Position numbers and translations under genes: made by a program
Shown: one piece after another, positions 34,248 through 47,400 of the stretch
How positions within the stretch are numbered: position 1 is the stretch's first letter
How the letters are laid out: every line of letters starts with the position of its first letter
The notes under the pieces: model-generated
The model's database searches: none
Told to the model about the DNA's origin: nothing
The model's input: only the letters and a program-made list of their open reading frames with translations
From: Hyparrhenia diplandra
Taxonomy: Eukaryota > Streptophyta > Magnoliopsida > Poales > Poaceae
Reading direction: 5' to 3'
Length of the DNA stretch: 64,000 nt
Assembly: GCA_015847255.1 (NCBI GenBank)
Contig: JADLZK010012669.1
Location: forward strand, 50,650 to 114,649

Positions 34248-37200
34248 ATTTTGTATGCTTATTAAAGTTTTTGACCTAGCTTGGGATGGCTCCGGCTTCT
34301 ATAGTACGTGGAGGGAGCCGGTGAAATAAAAAGCAATTACTTTATTAGCTCCTAGTTTATCTAGAAAGGAGAAAAAAAATAGCTCATCACTACAGTGCAA
34401 ACATGAGTGGTTATAACCAGAGCTACGCGGAGCTCTACTAAACAGGAGCCTTCTTTTGATGCCACTACCTCGTGGTTCCTGCTTTTCATTTGATTTGAGT
34501 ATTTCGTTTGGTAATCTATGGATTACCTATGAATCCTTTTGTATCATCTATGTGTAGGTCTATTGACCATTCTCTTATGCTTAATGAAAAATAGGTTATA
34601 CCCCCAATCTCGAAAAAAAAAATCTAGCTTATGGACTTGCCTTTCCTGTTCAAAGCATAATCACCTCATTGCTCTGGACTTCGGTGATCAACGCGAAGTG
34701 ATATACCCATTGGCAATTTAGCCTATGAAGCCACACATCGCGAGGATGTTCATCCAAAGTCATAGGAAAACCTTTTTCTATGTATAGAGGCGATTTTATT
34801 GCTTCAATTTCATCACTGATATGCTTCTTTCCTTGCATGAGATTGGTATTTGTCTCGGAACAAAATTGATCTAGGCGATGGTCGATGCACACTTTCTCCT
34901 GAAAGATCTCTTTACATTTTTTTTTTGTATCGGCGACTCCTGTGGGAGCTGCGTGAAGCGTGATTTGCATGCTCTGGCTTCTTTTCTATGTACGTGATAC
35001 AATGGTACCATCAAGTTGAATGCATTGAATGGATCTTTAGGCTCTTGAAGCGTCACCGGCTTCGTTGTTAACAAACCCTTCAAGGTTGTGCCCATGGGGG
35101 TTTAGCCCTTTTAGAACCCTTCACGGGAGCCATCCTGAAGATGTCTTAACTCACAATGAACTACAATGGCTCCAATTGTTATTGTACTCCCAAAAGTCTA
35201 GAAATGTTTGAGGTATTGCAGTTGAGGTCCAATGCAGTGTGTTTAGGAGCTGTAAATCTACAATCGGTGCCGTAAAGTGTCACATTAGATATTCCAGCAC
35301 ACATTTCAAGTACTAAACGTGGGCCAATCACAAAATAAATTATAGATTCCATGTGTAAATGACGAGATGAGTTTATTAAGCCTAATTAATCCGTCATTAG
35401 AGCATGTGTTAATGTAGAAGTCTAGTGTCCAATAAGGGCCTAACTAAGCTCATCCGATTCGTCTCACGATTTACAAGCTCTCATGCATGTGCCGCAACAT
35501 TCGATGTGATAGTTCTTGAAAGTTTGCATTTTGGATCTAAACACAGCTATGTAGATGATCTTTTTCCAGTTATTTCATTATATCAGCTTTTCATGTATAC
35601 AAGCGCATGATATTTTTAGGTTGTGGCTTAACCACTCCAACTCACATTGACTGTTTCGCCCTCATACGTCTACTATATCCTCTAAATGTTCCTTATTAAT
35701 TACCTTAGCCGTTGAAGGAGCCTTCGACAACGTCAGTGTAACCTTCGTGTGCAACATTCACCAATACCTTGCACAAAAGAGTATCGAAGATCACTGAAAA
35801 AGGCTTTTTTCGACATCTTGGGTTGCATGCGAGCTCAAAGGTTCCTGTACAATTCATAACAATACAAGAAAAATGAAGGGTTGTTAGTTTTAATGGCCAA
35901 AGGTTTCTGTTCTGGAACCGACTAGAAGGACTCGTATAGATTCTTGGATAAATGCCTCCATTCCACACCGTACCCACCATTTCGGACCATACCAATCACA
36001 CAGGTACCATCCAATGGATTGCAATCTTTGAACTTGTTGAGCCAGTCAGCAAGATGCTAACTTTATATCCTTACAGAATGATTATGACTAAAGTCATATG
36101 TAACTAACCATCTATGGTTATTTTTAGGTAGCTATACTTTATTAATTTTTGTATTAGGGTCCAGAACAGTTTCCTATATATGTTGATACCTAAATCTTCC
36201 GTTCCAAGAGGGGAAAAAACAGAATGGACTGGAAAGGTAGTACTTTACAAGTATGAAACAAAATTTTCTCCCCCACCTGCTTGTGCATAGCTGCATGTGT
36301 TCTGTTTGCCAGCTTTCATTTTCCGTTCTCTGCAGGGTTGAATCAACTAGGAACATATTCAGTGGTGCTTGAAGGAATAGTGCAATGTAGGGTATTCTGG
36401 CTGCTCCATGATGGCTTCTCACTAAAAGTGAGTATCCGCCTTCTATCGTTAAGCTTTGTATGGATGCGAGAGTATTTATCTCAATCCACTTGTGTTGGGA
36501 GTGGATTGGAGGCAACACACATGGATTGATATGAATACATGCGCATCCAAACAAGTCCTTGAGTTCTTTTGGCCAAGAAGAGCTTTGTTGGCCTACTGAT
36601 CAGCTGATGTTGGTCAGCCGAGCATCAGATACATATTTGTGCTCGAGTATCATTTCACCATTCATGGTCCGACATGTGCTGTCATGTATTTCAACCAAGA
36701 AGGGTTCGTAAAGTGGCGGAGCGAGGAATTGTTACCAGTCAAAGCAGACTTAAAAAGATGCAATAACACGCATTTATCTTGAAACCATTTGCTAAATTCC
36801 GATGACTGCTGAGTTTTTACCCTTTTTTTGGGTTGATATACACTGTAAATTATAGCACATTTATATATACAAGTATATACCCATATATACATGAAAGTAC
36901 CAAAATAGTTGGGTATTCGAATACCCTAGACCAATTGAACGGATTGAACGGATATATCAAACTATGCCAAGCAGTTCAGTGAAGCGAGAAATACAAAGCG
37001 GGACACCGGCATAATACAGCATGATGCACAAAGGAACTTGTCATCCTGTAGATCAAAATACATGACCATGGAGGCTGCCCTCTGCAGACTTTGGCAAGGT
37101 TGGTCCCGCCATGGAAGCAGAAGGTGAACAAAAGCGGAAGCTACCATTTCACAACAACAGATGAACGGTCAGCAGCTCCAACTCAAAACCGAAGGGGGCT

Positions 37201-38429
37201 CTGTTTATTGACCGCCACTTCAAGGAATAATTTATTTTCCATCAAACATCAGGGTAATAAACATCTAAATTAGCACCCAAACCCTAAATACAATGATGGT
37301 ACACACAAAACATTCACATGTATCTGTCTTATGCCAAGTGATGGCCCCCCTATTCCTTATACCCAGTAAATGTCAGGGAAAATGTACAACCTGCTCCACT
37401 AGCCACATTAAACCACTCCCAGTTAGAAAATATCCTGTACCAACCTGAAATACACAAAACACATCAGTTAACCACATGGTTTCAAACTAGCAAAGAAACT
37501 ACATGCATTCACATTGATTCAATTCATGCTAAACAATCATGCAGACATTTTGAATCGACAAGTTTCACAAAATCAGTGTTTTAAAGGCATCGCCTAGGCG
37601 ACAAGGCACACACGGGGAACAAGGCATCCCCAACGCCTAGTCAAAAGCAATGAGAGCCGAGGGGATTGGAGAGCAGAATAGAGGAAATCGATAGGGAACC
37701 AACCAGAAAGGCCATCAAGCCACTTCCACACTCTCATCCGCACCAAATCTGGCACCACCAACCACTGCATAGCCCTGCCTGGGGTCATCTGCAGCGGCGG
37801 CAGCTGATCCAGAAGGGGGACACAATAGAGATCGGTCTCTCAGAGAAGAATGGTAAGGGGAAGCAGTGAGGCAGGAGAGGAGCGGAGGCCAGGCTGAGTG
37901 CGCGCGAGCAAGGGCAGTGTGAGGGATATGAGTAGCAAGCAAGTTGTCTAGAGATGAAACCCTACACAATGTCACCAAGGATATAAATAGTATTAACAGG
38001 AATAGTGTAGGCTATGATCACTCGGTGGATTGCTGATCAGATCCTAGCAGTTTTTGTTTGCTTCTTTCTATCCTGATCAACTTTATTTTTCTTTCATGGG
38101 GCATTGGAAATCATCCCCAATAGCATGTTTAATTACCAGTTGGCTACTTGAATCATAAACTGCAATATAGTTCATAAAACATAGCAACTAATCCATCACA
38201 TAAAGAGGCTGATCGTCTATCCTTACCATTAGCTGAACTCTATGCAGATCCCACTTGGATCATATAGAACCCTTGAATCTTATACCAGGTTAATGCAACA
38301 AAGCATCCACACTGGTCTCTTTTGTATCAACCAAAATAAACTGACAGCCCTCCACAGTAAAATCCAGATTCTGGTAGCCAACTTTGCCAGATTAATAGCA
38401 AATTCAGCTATCCCAGTGTGATGTCCAAA
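34248..38429. other. Intergenic region and SIZ1 downstream flank
   Basis: Mostly AT-rich. It contains open but unrecognised minus-strand frames at 34,650-35,095 (possibly a transposon fragment), a MITE at about 35,238-35,545, a GCCTAGGCG-type repeat near 37,585 and a moderately GC-rich stretch at 37,660-37,930. Part of the right side is presumably the SIZ1 3' UTR. No gene could be supported. Confidence 0.5.
35238..35545. mobile_element. MITE with TGTGTTTAG ends
   Basis: TGTGTTTAG at 35,238-35,246 is matched inversely at 35,537-35,545. The interior carries the grass MITE signatures GATGAGTTTATTAAGCCTAATTAATCCGTCATTAG and CATCCGATTCGTCTCACGATTTACA in diverged form. The target duplication is not clear. 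Confidence 0.6.
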
Positions 38430-41400
38430 CTACTCTGAATCAGTATCTAATGACAAACACAGGCGAGGCCTAACAGACCGCGGTTGGCGAGGATGAGAAA
38501 ATATATTTTCAATCCTTCTTGGATTTAGATTAGATCCATTACATCTGTCATTGTTCATGCTTGGGAGAGCAGAAGCTGCAATTGAGAACAAAAATGTTAC
38601 AACAATAACATGAATAGTATGCAGATAGTTGTCGGAGAATACAGCAGCAATAAGTTACTCCCTCTGTCCTGATATATAAGGCTGTAACCACTTTTTGTTC
38701 ATGTCAAATAATATAAAATTGATGGTGCTCTCTCTAGACACACGCAACATACATTGATGGAGTGCTATGAGAGAATTAAATATGTTCTTGGTCTTTTGAA
38801 CCAAAGGTGGTTCCGTCGTCATCCTTATATATTGTGGTCTTTGAACCACAAGCTAATACAAGGCTCCAACTTCCTATTTGATAAGAAATGGAAAACCTTC
38901 AGAAATTTGGTATTGATTAAATTCAGTTCACATGGCGTTTCGGTACTTTGTTATAGGTATGCTGACATCATTTTGACAGTTTTGAGTACAAGATTGGGAT
39001 AAGTTGAGCCATTCTTTCAGCATCAAGTGTCATTTAACACCCAGAAGTAACCTCAATGGGGATGCCAAGCCAGATTCTCAAAAAGTTGCTAAAATTCTAC
39101 TCATGCATTTTATTGACTGGAGAATTAAATAGTTTATGGGGATCTATTTTAAGATATCATGCATTTTATTGACTAGAGAATTAAATAGTTTATGGGGATC
39201 AGATATCAGACTTTGCACATTTTCTATGGAAAAAAAAAGTATGACCTAAGATGCCTGCCTTCAAAAGTTAACCTTGATGATCCTGGCAATGGTTGACAGG
39301 CTACCAAAAAGAAAAGGAAGTGTAGCAAACTGTTATCTTTAGAAGCAAAATGATCACAGAAGAGAAGAATTAAATTCATAAAAAAGGGAGACAAACCAGC
39401 ATCAAGTAAAGGATCGACTCCTGCCTCTTTCGATGGAACTTTTGGCTGTGATCTTAGACCATCAGCACTTGTAGACTCTTCATTACCCCTCCACCGAGAA
39501 TTAAGCGTTAGAGATATCCTCCAATCGTCTGGGTGGACTCCATTTGGAGTATTAGCACGCTCACTCAGTTCTTCTTGAAGGGGAACAGTGGAAGGTTGAC
39601 TTGGAAGAAAAATTTGCAAAGATGGATCATCGCCTGCTAAAGCCAATGGGTTATCAACCAAGCTTCCATGCACATCATTACTGTTTCGCAAATTGAAACA
39701 TCGTGAGCTGCAGAGGGATCATCTATGCCAACATTACAGTCAAGGGAGTAGTCTTCTGGTGCAATATTAAAGGAATTATGTGGACCAACAAAAGGATTGC
39801 CAACATCAGTATCAGTCCCAAAAAATTGGAACCCTTGCTCTGGTTGTGGATAAGAATGCATTTGCCAGTTATTTATTTCAAAATCACCAGTATTGTTGCT
39901 CAATAAACCAAGACCACTAGTACCAACGCCAGCATCCTCCTGGTACCTTTCAGGATATCCAGATCCGGAGTCAGTGACGAAAGGAAAACTGTCACCATTT
40001 GTAGGAGTGTTTGCATAGACAGGAGGCGGGCGAATAATCGGATCATTTTCTTCATCAGAATCACTAAGAACAATGACATCTGCAGCACTATGTTGTGGCT
40101 GTTGTTGTCTATCCTCTGTATTGTATGTCTGACCAAAGTTATGTGCAAAACTGTCAAACTCTTGGTTCAATGCTATATCAAATTGAAGACCACCCCCTTC
40201 TTGGTTCACACTTGCATCTTCGCCATCTCTGTAACTCCCAGTGGGGCTACTGACAATGTTTGGTGTTGAGAACCCATTGTTGTTTTGGATGTGATTTCTA
40301 ACCACAGGTTTCTTATCATCTGCTTTACTGCTAACCTGCCATGTTCCATGAGGGGTTTTTTTAATTCCAAGTTTCAAAGTTCTATGTCCATCAGAAGTAC
40401 CCTCTCTCTTGAACTCATTAACACTTGTGACACCAGGGTTTGTATTTTCCTTTGAGTCACAAAGAGTACCATCAGGCATATGCCACTGAGATAGATCTCT
40501 GGTAGCCGCATCACCCTTCACACGCCATGACCCATCAGGTTTAACATCAAGCTCATTAACATCTTCACTGCAATTGCGCAACTACATCCAAAATGAAAAC
40601 AGAAATCAACTCACATACCAAATTCTAGCATAAGGCATAAAATGTGAGACAAACCTACCAAATTAGTAATCCGATTGAAATAAGGATCGATCATCAAGTT
40701 CTCGAGAGAGTAATTCTTTAAACATATTGGGCATTGCCACTGCACAAAAGAACAGTCAATCAGGAAGGTAGGATACAAAATATGGAACCATGTAAAACGA
40801 AAAACATGGTATAAATAAATCATAAAGTGTGGCAGAAGAAAAGAGCACTTATATAGGGTACATATGATCCCTCATCCATAATCCCTATACCTCCCATGGA
40901 CTACTGTCCAAGGGTAGCCTAGTTTGGCAAACCTTGCATGCATCTCAAGCATGGCATGATCATGCCCATAAAATCATTAACAGACCATTTTTTTTTTCTA
41001 TCTCCACTGTATTTTCTACTAGAAAACAATAAGGGCCTGTTTGGCTCCCCGAATTCTCGTAATTGAATTCATTGTATAAAATATAGTTGTGGAAGAAGAA
41101 TCTATAGAATCCGTTAAATAAAGTCTACAATTTTAGTTAAGTTGAACAAGGAAATTCATGGAATTCATTTCCCATCTCCCACCCTATGATTTTGAGATAG
41201 ATATGTGAAGTTTGGAAAGTTGTGAAATCTCAAATTCTTCTTTCCACAACTATAGTTTATACAATAAATTCAATTCCAGAAATTCCAGGGATCCAAACAG
41301 GCCCTAATAGAAAATTAGCATTTTTGGGTATCATGACCAAGTGTATTGAACCAGTCCATACTCTAATCGCGCAGGCAAAAATTAGACCTGGCCTGGGCGA

Positions 41401-44400
41401 AAGCCCAACTACAACAGATGTTCAAAACAGGCCTAGTTTACATATTTATTTGAATGTGCTTCTGCAAGCACATATTCTGACCTTGCGTGAGCGTTGATTC
41501 AATTCCACAAAAGTTTCAAGATCAAAACAGCCCATGTGAACACAAGGCTTGAACCTTCCAGCAATCCTCATTCTGGATCCACTATTCTAAAAAAAAAATA
41601 TATATATTAGATACAATTCCAACGGCAAATTGCACTGGAGCGGCTTAGCTGAACATGCCCACAAAACATATACTTTAAAGACCTACTATAATGATTATAG
41701 TTCCTTTTGAGTAAATACATAACAGTTAGCAACTCTTAGCAACTCTCCTAATACTACTCAGCTAGGTAGGCACAGAACCACCTGACAAAGTAAAAGTGGT
41801 TTGTTACTACCTATACCTATCAAGAAACAAATTCAAAAAGGTAAATGGTACTGACATATATGTAACAAAGCCAAACAAAAAAGTCATAAAAACAGGTATA
41901 TGCAGAACAAAACTCACAGGGCAACGAAGGTTGACTGTAACAGATTCAGTAACCACTTCCAGATCGCTATCACTATCATCAGCATTGTCTGTAGCACCTC
42001 CACCACCAAGACAGCGGCGGACACGAGTGAGAGCATCCTCAAAAGACTCCCCTTCACCTTCCTTTGGAATCAAGTCTAATACCTGGACATTAATAGTAGT
42101 GTCAAGGAGGAAGAGAAGAGTAGATTGAGCATAACATGGTGAATAATGTACTAAATATGTGAATAGAAGTAGTAGTTTTTCCTTTCAGGGATAAGCCTTT
42201 TTTTCTAAAACATGACAGGAAATTTTAAAAACAGCGCTAGCTTTAACAAGACTTGTCAACACAAACATTGCTGTCTAAACCTGAAAAAACAAGCTAAAAG
42301 TTGACAATACGTAGACACCATTTACAGAACAGGAAATCATGTGATCCTATTGTCATTTCAACTACATGATGTGTAGAAAGCCAAATGAACAAAACCTGAC
42401 GAACAGTCCTCCTCCTAACAATTCGAACTCCAAAGCAAAATGTTCGAGCATCAACTCTTGATAAGCTAATTTTATTGATCCCTTCTCTACTGCATGTGGT
42501 TACCTACAAAAACATACAAGAATGACAAGTTTAACACATGAACAGAACTTGAAAAAAGAATTTCAGAGTAATAGAACATTGCGATCAAATTATCATATCA
42601 ACTACAAAACTGAAACTAGGTCTCCATATGCTAGAAATGTGCACCCAATTGTTGCTTTCTATCTCTGAATGTACAGATAGAAGAGTATAACTTAAATCTT
42701 GCCTCATAGCATGTTTCATATCAGCAATAGAATTTTTTTTGATAAACCTGACAATGTTGATTGCATCATGGAATTGCCTCACATCAACAACATGCCACAC
42801 CCAGCTCGATGTAGAAGTAAACCATGCGCTTCACTAGCTAACTATAAAAATGAGTAAAAAGCCAGTATCTAAGCTGACATCTAGTGTGGTGGGCCAATGG
42901 GAAACAAAAAAGAATCAGTACCATATTTGTAAATGGTTTGGCCAAAATCTGTGCATCTGAACCAGGTGATGACCAGCAAGCACCTTCACCGACAAAGTAT
43001 GAACATGTGCTCCAGTACCTTAGCCAGTAGTTTAATATAGCATTCCCATTTCAAGTTTTCAGGCTCACATAACACTATTTCCAAGACTATGATATGAATC
43101 AAGAGCATGCAACATTTTATAAAAGGGCAGGGGGGTGTAAAAGGCCACTTTTCAACCCCCATAACTCGTGGCTTCAGGAAAGCAGAAGAAAATCAAGTGG
43201 ATCCTGTATCATGCCAAAACATATGCTCTTAAGAATCTCAAGAGAACCGTCCCACATGTACACAAAAAATTGTTAAATTGCTAATGTGCTCAGATCTTGT
43301 TAAGAGTTTCATATAGTGATAAAGAATGCTACTAACTCCAGTCATATACAGTTGACATTGCAGACAAAAAAAAAGCACTAACGAACTTGGTTTCCCTGTC
43401 TGAGCATCAAGTACAAACGACTGGAGGGAGTATAAGCCATAAGAGTAGACCTCAAGTGACTGGAGGGCCATGTTTTCTGATCGTCCGATTAATCGTGATT
43501 AATCGTCCTGATCGGTTCTAAGCACTCAATTAGGCCCTTCAATCAGATGATTCAGATCAGAGCGATCAGAAACCTGATCATCCGATCAGCTCTCTGGTCA
43601 ATTAGAAATAAATAGATACTGTGGGATGCTAACATAGAAATAGAGGCTGGGACAAGAATATGGAGTCAGATCTCACAGGTAAGTAACCAACTAACTAGAA
43701 ATATAGTCTTTAATTGACAGTTGATACAATATAAATATATAGTATATGGTATATATATATACCAAATACCATACATATATGATTACAGTCTTGCTATATG
43801 CAGGACGATCAGACCAATCAGGGGGTCAATTAATCGTCCTGAGGACCTGATCGGTCCCTGATCAGCCGATCAGAAAACATGGCTGGAGGGAGTATAAGCC
43901 ACAAGAGTGAAGACCTCAAAACAAGCTTAACTCGGACATACTTAATGTTACTAAGTACTAACCCCTTCATATACTACACACTTTGGGTGAAAAACAAACT
44001 TATACAGTGTTCTAAAGGAGTTTATTTAAAAGGTACAACTGTACCCGACAGAACATGCCCAAAAGTTAATGGAAATGCTTGTTAGAGACCCCCCCACCCC
44101 CACCCCTACCCCCCCCACCCCAAACCCCATAAAGAATGTAGATCCTACCAGCGGGACAAAGTAAGAATAAACTCACCAGTGGTCCATCATCCCGTCCATT
44201 TATCCCTAGTAACTGAGAACCAGGCCTGGTCATCACTCGTACAGGAATACCTGAACAAAAATAACTAAATATCACACTGGCAACCACTAAATTTTAAAAA
44301 AAAAAAAAAAACAATGTAAATTAAACCTATATGGCTAAACATATAAGCCAATATTTGAGCTCAAATGCATTACAAATCCAAGTTATACAATAAAATTTTA

Positions 44401-47400
44401 TGCATTACCATTCACTTGCAATTCTGCATATTGAGGCCATTGCATCCTGAACTGGACTTTGTCATTTATAAGAATACACCAAACCTGTCCACAGACCAAC
44501 AAAATAATCGGTAGTTAACAGGACTGCAACAGAACCAGTGAGTGTATACAACCACGTTTTCTTTGTTAGATAGGACATGAGAAATCTAATAATACATCAA
44601 ATCAAGACCTTTTGACAGAAGCCCTCGATGTGCAATTACTCAAATCTATATTGCACACCTTGCAAATGATACAAGTAGATAACTCATAATTGGGGTAGAC
44701 ATGAGAAATCAAAGATATTTGATGTTAGAGAAAGGTCATAATCATACATAGCTATTTTCCATCAGCATACTAAGCATGAACACCAAGCGGTTGATTCAAT
44801 GACAAAAATCAGACAATCCTGAGTGACCTAATCTCACATGCACCAATGTTTCTTCCTCAGCGCCTTAAGGTTTATTTATGGCAGGATTAATGGCATAGCA
44901 TAATCACCAATGTACTATGGATGAACGCAATGTGAAAGAAAGAACATAATCATCCACAGCTAAGATTTATTTATAGCATAGCAGCATCATGACATTAATA
45001 AAGTGTGCAAGATTTTTATCAGGATCAAGGCAAATGAAACTTGGATTGAGGAGAGCAAACCTGGAGATCATATTCTGGTCTCTGGACTGTTTCTCTATCT
45101 GCTCGGGAAAGTTGGAAGGTCTTCTCCACAATTTGAGGTACACTTGCTCTAAAGATATGAAGGTTTCACAAGGACACATTTATGCATCAGCAACACAGTA
45201 ACATCAATGCAGATAGTAAAGAAACTAAAATAGCTGAATAGTTAAGTCTACTCAAATGACATATTATTATCTGCATATATGGACCAAAAGCACAATCCTT
45301 ATCAAAGAAATGCCCACATGTATCACACTTTGGATGCTGCGTCAGACTGCTAATGCATCTTAACAATTAAGAACAGACTAATGAACATTGTACGGCACTA
45401 CATGCGATAAGTACTAGTGTTATACATTCATATCAATGAGCAAAAGCTTGTATTAGCAATCAACAAGACTGCGAGGATTATCATGTCAAATCTAACAGCA
45501 GAATTTAATTACTAACCAAAGATCCTGAACTGAAATATATATGACTGTTGTTGAAGATATTAGTGTTTATTGATTGGGTAACAAGGATATACTTATGTAT
45601 AGCACAGCATCAATGGCACAATATAGATATCCATATGGCTAAAATAATAATTCCTGCTGACAACAATAGAGCGTCAATGTACCGTAAAAAAACAATAGAG
45701 CGTCAATTTCAGAACTTCCCCCCAAACCTAAAATTAACATTAACTTTGACACGTGTAATGTACTTGTATTGACAATCCACCCTTCCACCCCACCACACCC
45801 AAAAAAAAAAAAAAACAATTAAAGAAATGCACATTAGTTAAGGTGATGGTTATTTATAAGATAAAAAAATGGCCACCACAAGAAGTTCCATTATATACCC
45901 ACCCATCATTTCCAACACCAGATGACATAAATTTCACAGGTAGTAATGGATTTCCTGTAGTAACCCAAAACCTGCAAATTCGAAGGGTGGAAGTAAGCAA
46001 TGAGGACAAGAATTGCAGACAATAAGAAATTCTAAGAAAGTTGTTCAAGTAGAATGCCAACTTCAGAGCGCCTACACAGATTTACATGTCTCATCAGCGG
46101 CTTTTATTCATAATACATTCGAGGATCTAACCAAAAGGCATAACAATAACTTTAATTGCATAGAAAACTAGAAACATCAAGCATTTTAGTCTTGAATAAG
46201 TAGGCTATTCTTACATGTTATATTTGTTGCAAAAGTAAAAAACCATCAGCATGTTCTAGCCAAGCAAAGAGCATAGGCCTTAAGGAACACTATTAACTCA
46301 GGCAAATACAACAAAGAGTGTTGCTTAACCTACGGAGTGATCATACAAGTATGAAAATCACAGAATGGGTATCCCCAGTTCACATAAATACATTCAAAAG
46401 GTCCCACGCATACTGCAGTTAAAAATGGCAAGTTCAGTAGCATCCATATGCGTACCAAGTACTGACATAAGAACATATCAATCTAGCAACAAACATTCAA
46501 TCAGACAACCAAGTAACCAGTAGCATGGGGGGTTATGGGATCAATTACTGGTTTACCAGATCAATCAAGCGTAGGAATTGGGAGAACAAAAGGGGGTTCT
46601 AATAAACCCAGGGTGAGTGACAAAAGGTCACACTCTAAAAAAGGTAAACCATACAGGGAAGGAAAACCATAGCACAGTTCATTCACAACATTTTAGCTAT
46701 AGCAGGATATCCCAAAGGACACTCTTGAAAAAAAAAAAAAAAAAAAAGATATAGTTAAACAAAGAATCCAAACAGATTGTAGAACATACGGGTCTGCCCG
46801 GTTCAGTCGGCACAATTCACAATAAAAATGAGGCGGAATATCAGGGCCAGCACCCTCCGTGGGCTTATCTGGAATGAGTACACAGGTCATATGCTGCCAC
46901 ACCTGGCATTTGACATCTTCACACTGCAGGAAACAAGATGCAAGATAAAAGATTAACAAGGCACATGACACCAAGACAAACTGGTTGGTTAAGAGAAATT
47001 GTTTCACGTCCTACATGCCTTTCAAATGAAAAACAAAAGCATGCACATATATAAAACGGTAAAATACCTTGATCATAGTGTCATTTAGCATTGTGCTATT
47101 GCAAAGGCAGCGGACCTTAGTCTCCACATGGTAGAAGTCAGTGGCTTCCTCTTTGGGCCTCAAATGACTGAAATCTGATCCACTGTGGCTCCTGGAGGGA
47201 AGGTCAGGAGGACATAATTGCATTTTCCTGCTAATGAAAGCACCAAGGCACCAAAAGGAACTAAGTCAACAACTTCATCTGACATAGTCAACTCTGTGGT
47301 ATGTATTCTTGTACTGAGAATTGAGAAACAGATGGAATGAAACCTGTATGTGTCATCAACAACTTTTGCCACCGCCTCCCTTGTAAGAGCATTTCTCCTT

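Noticed and set aside
34650..35095. Two overlapping minus-strand frames as a gene
   Set aside because: Partly open and coding-like, but no domain, start context or splice structure could be supported.
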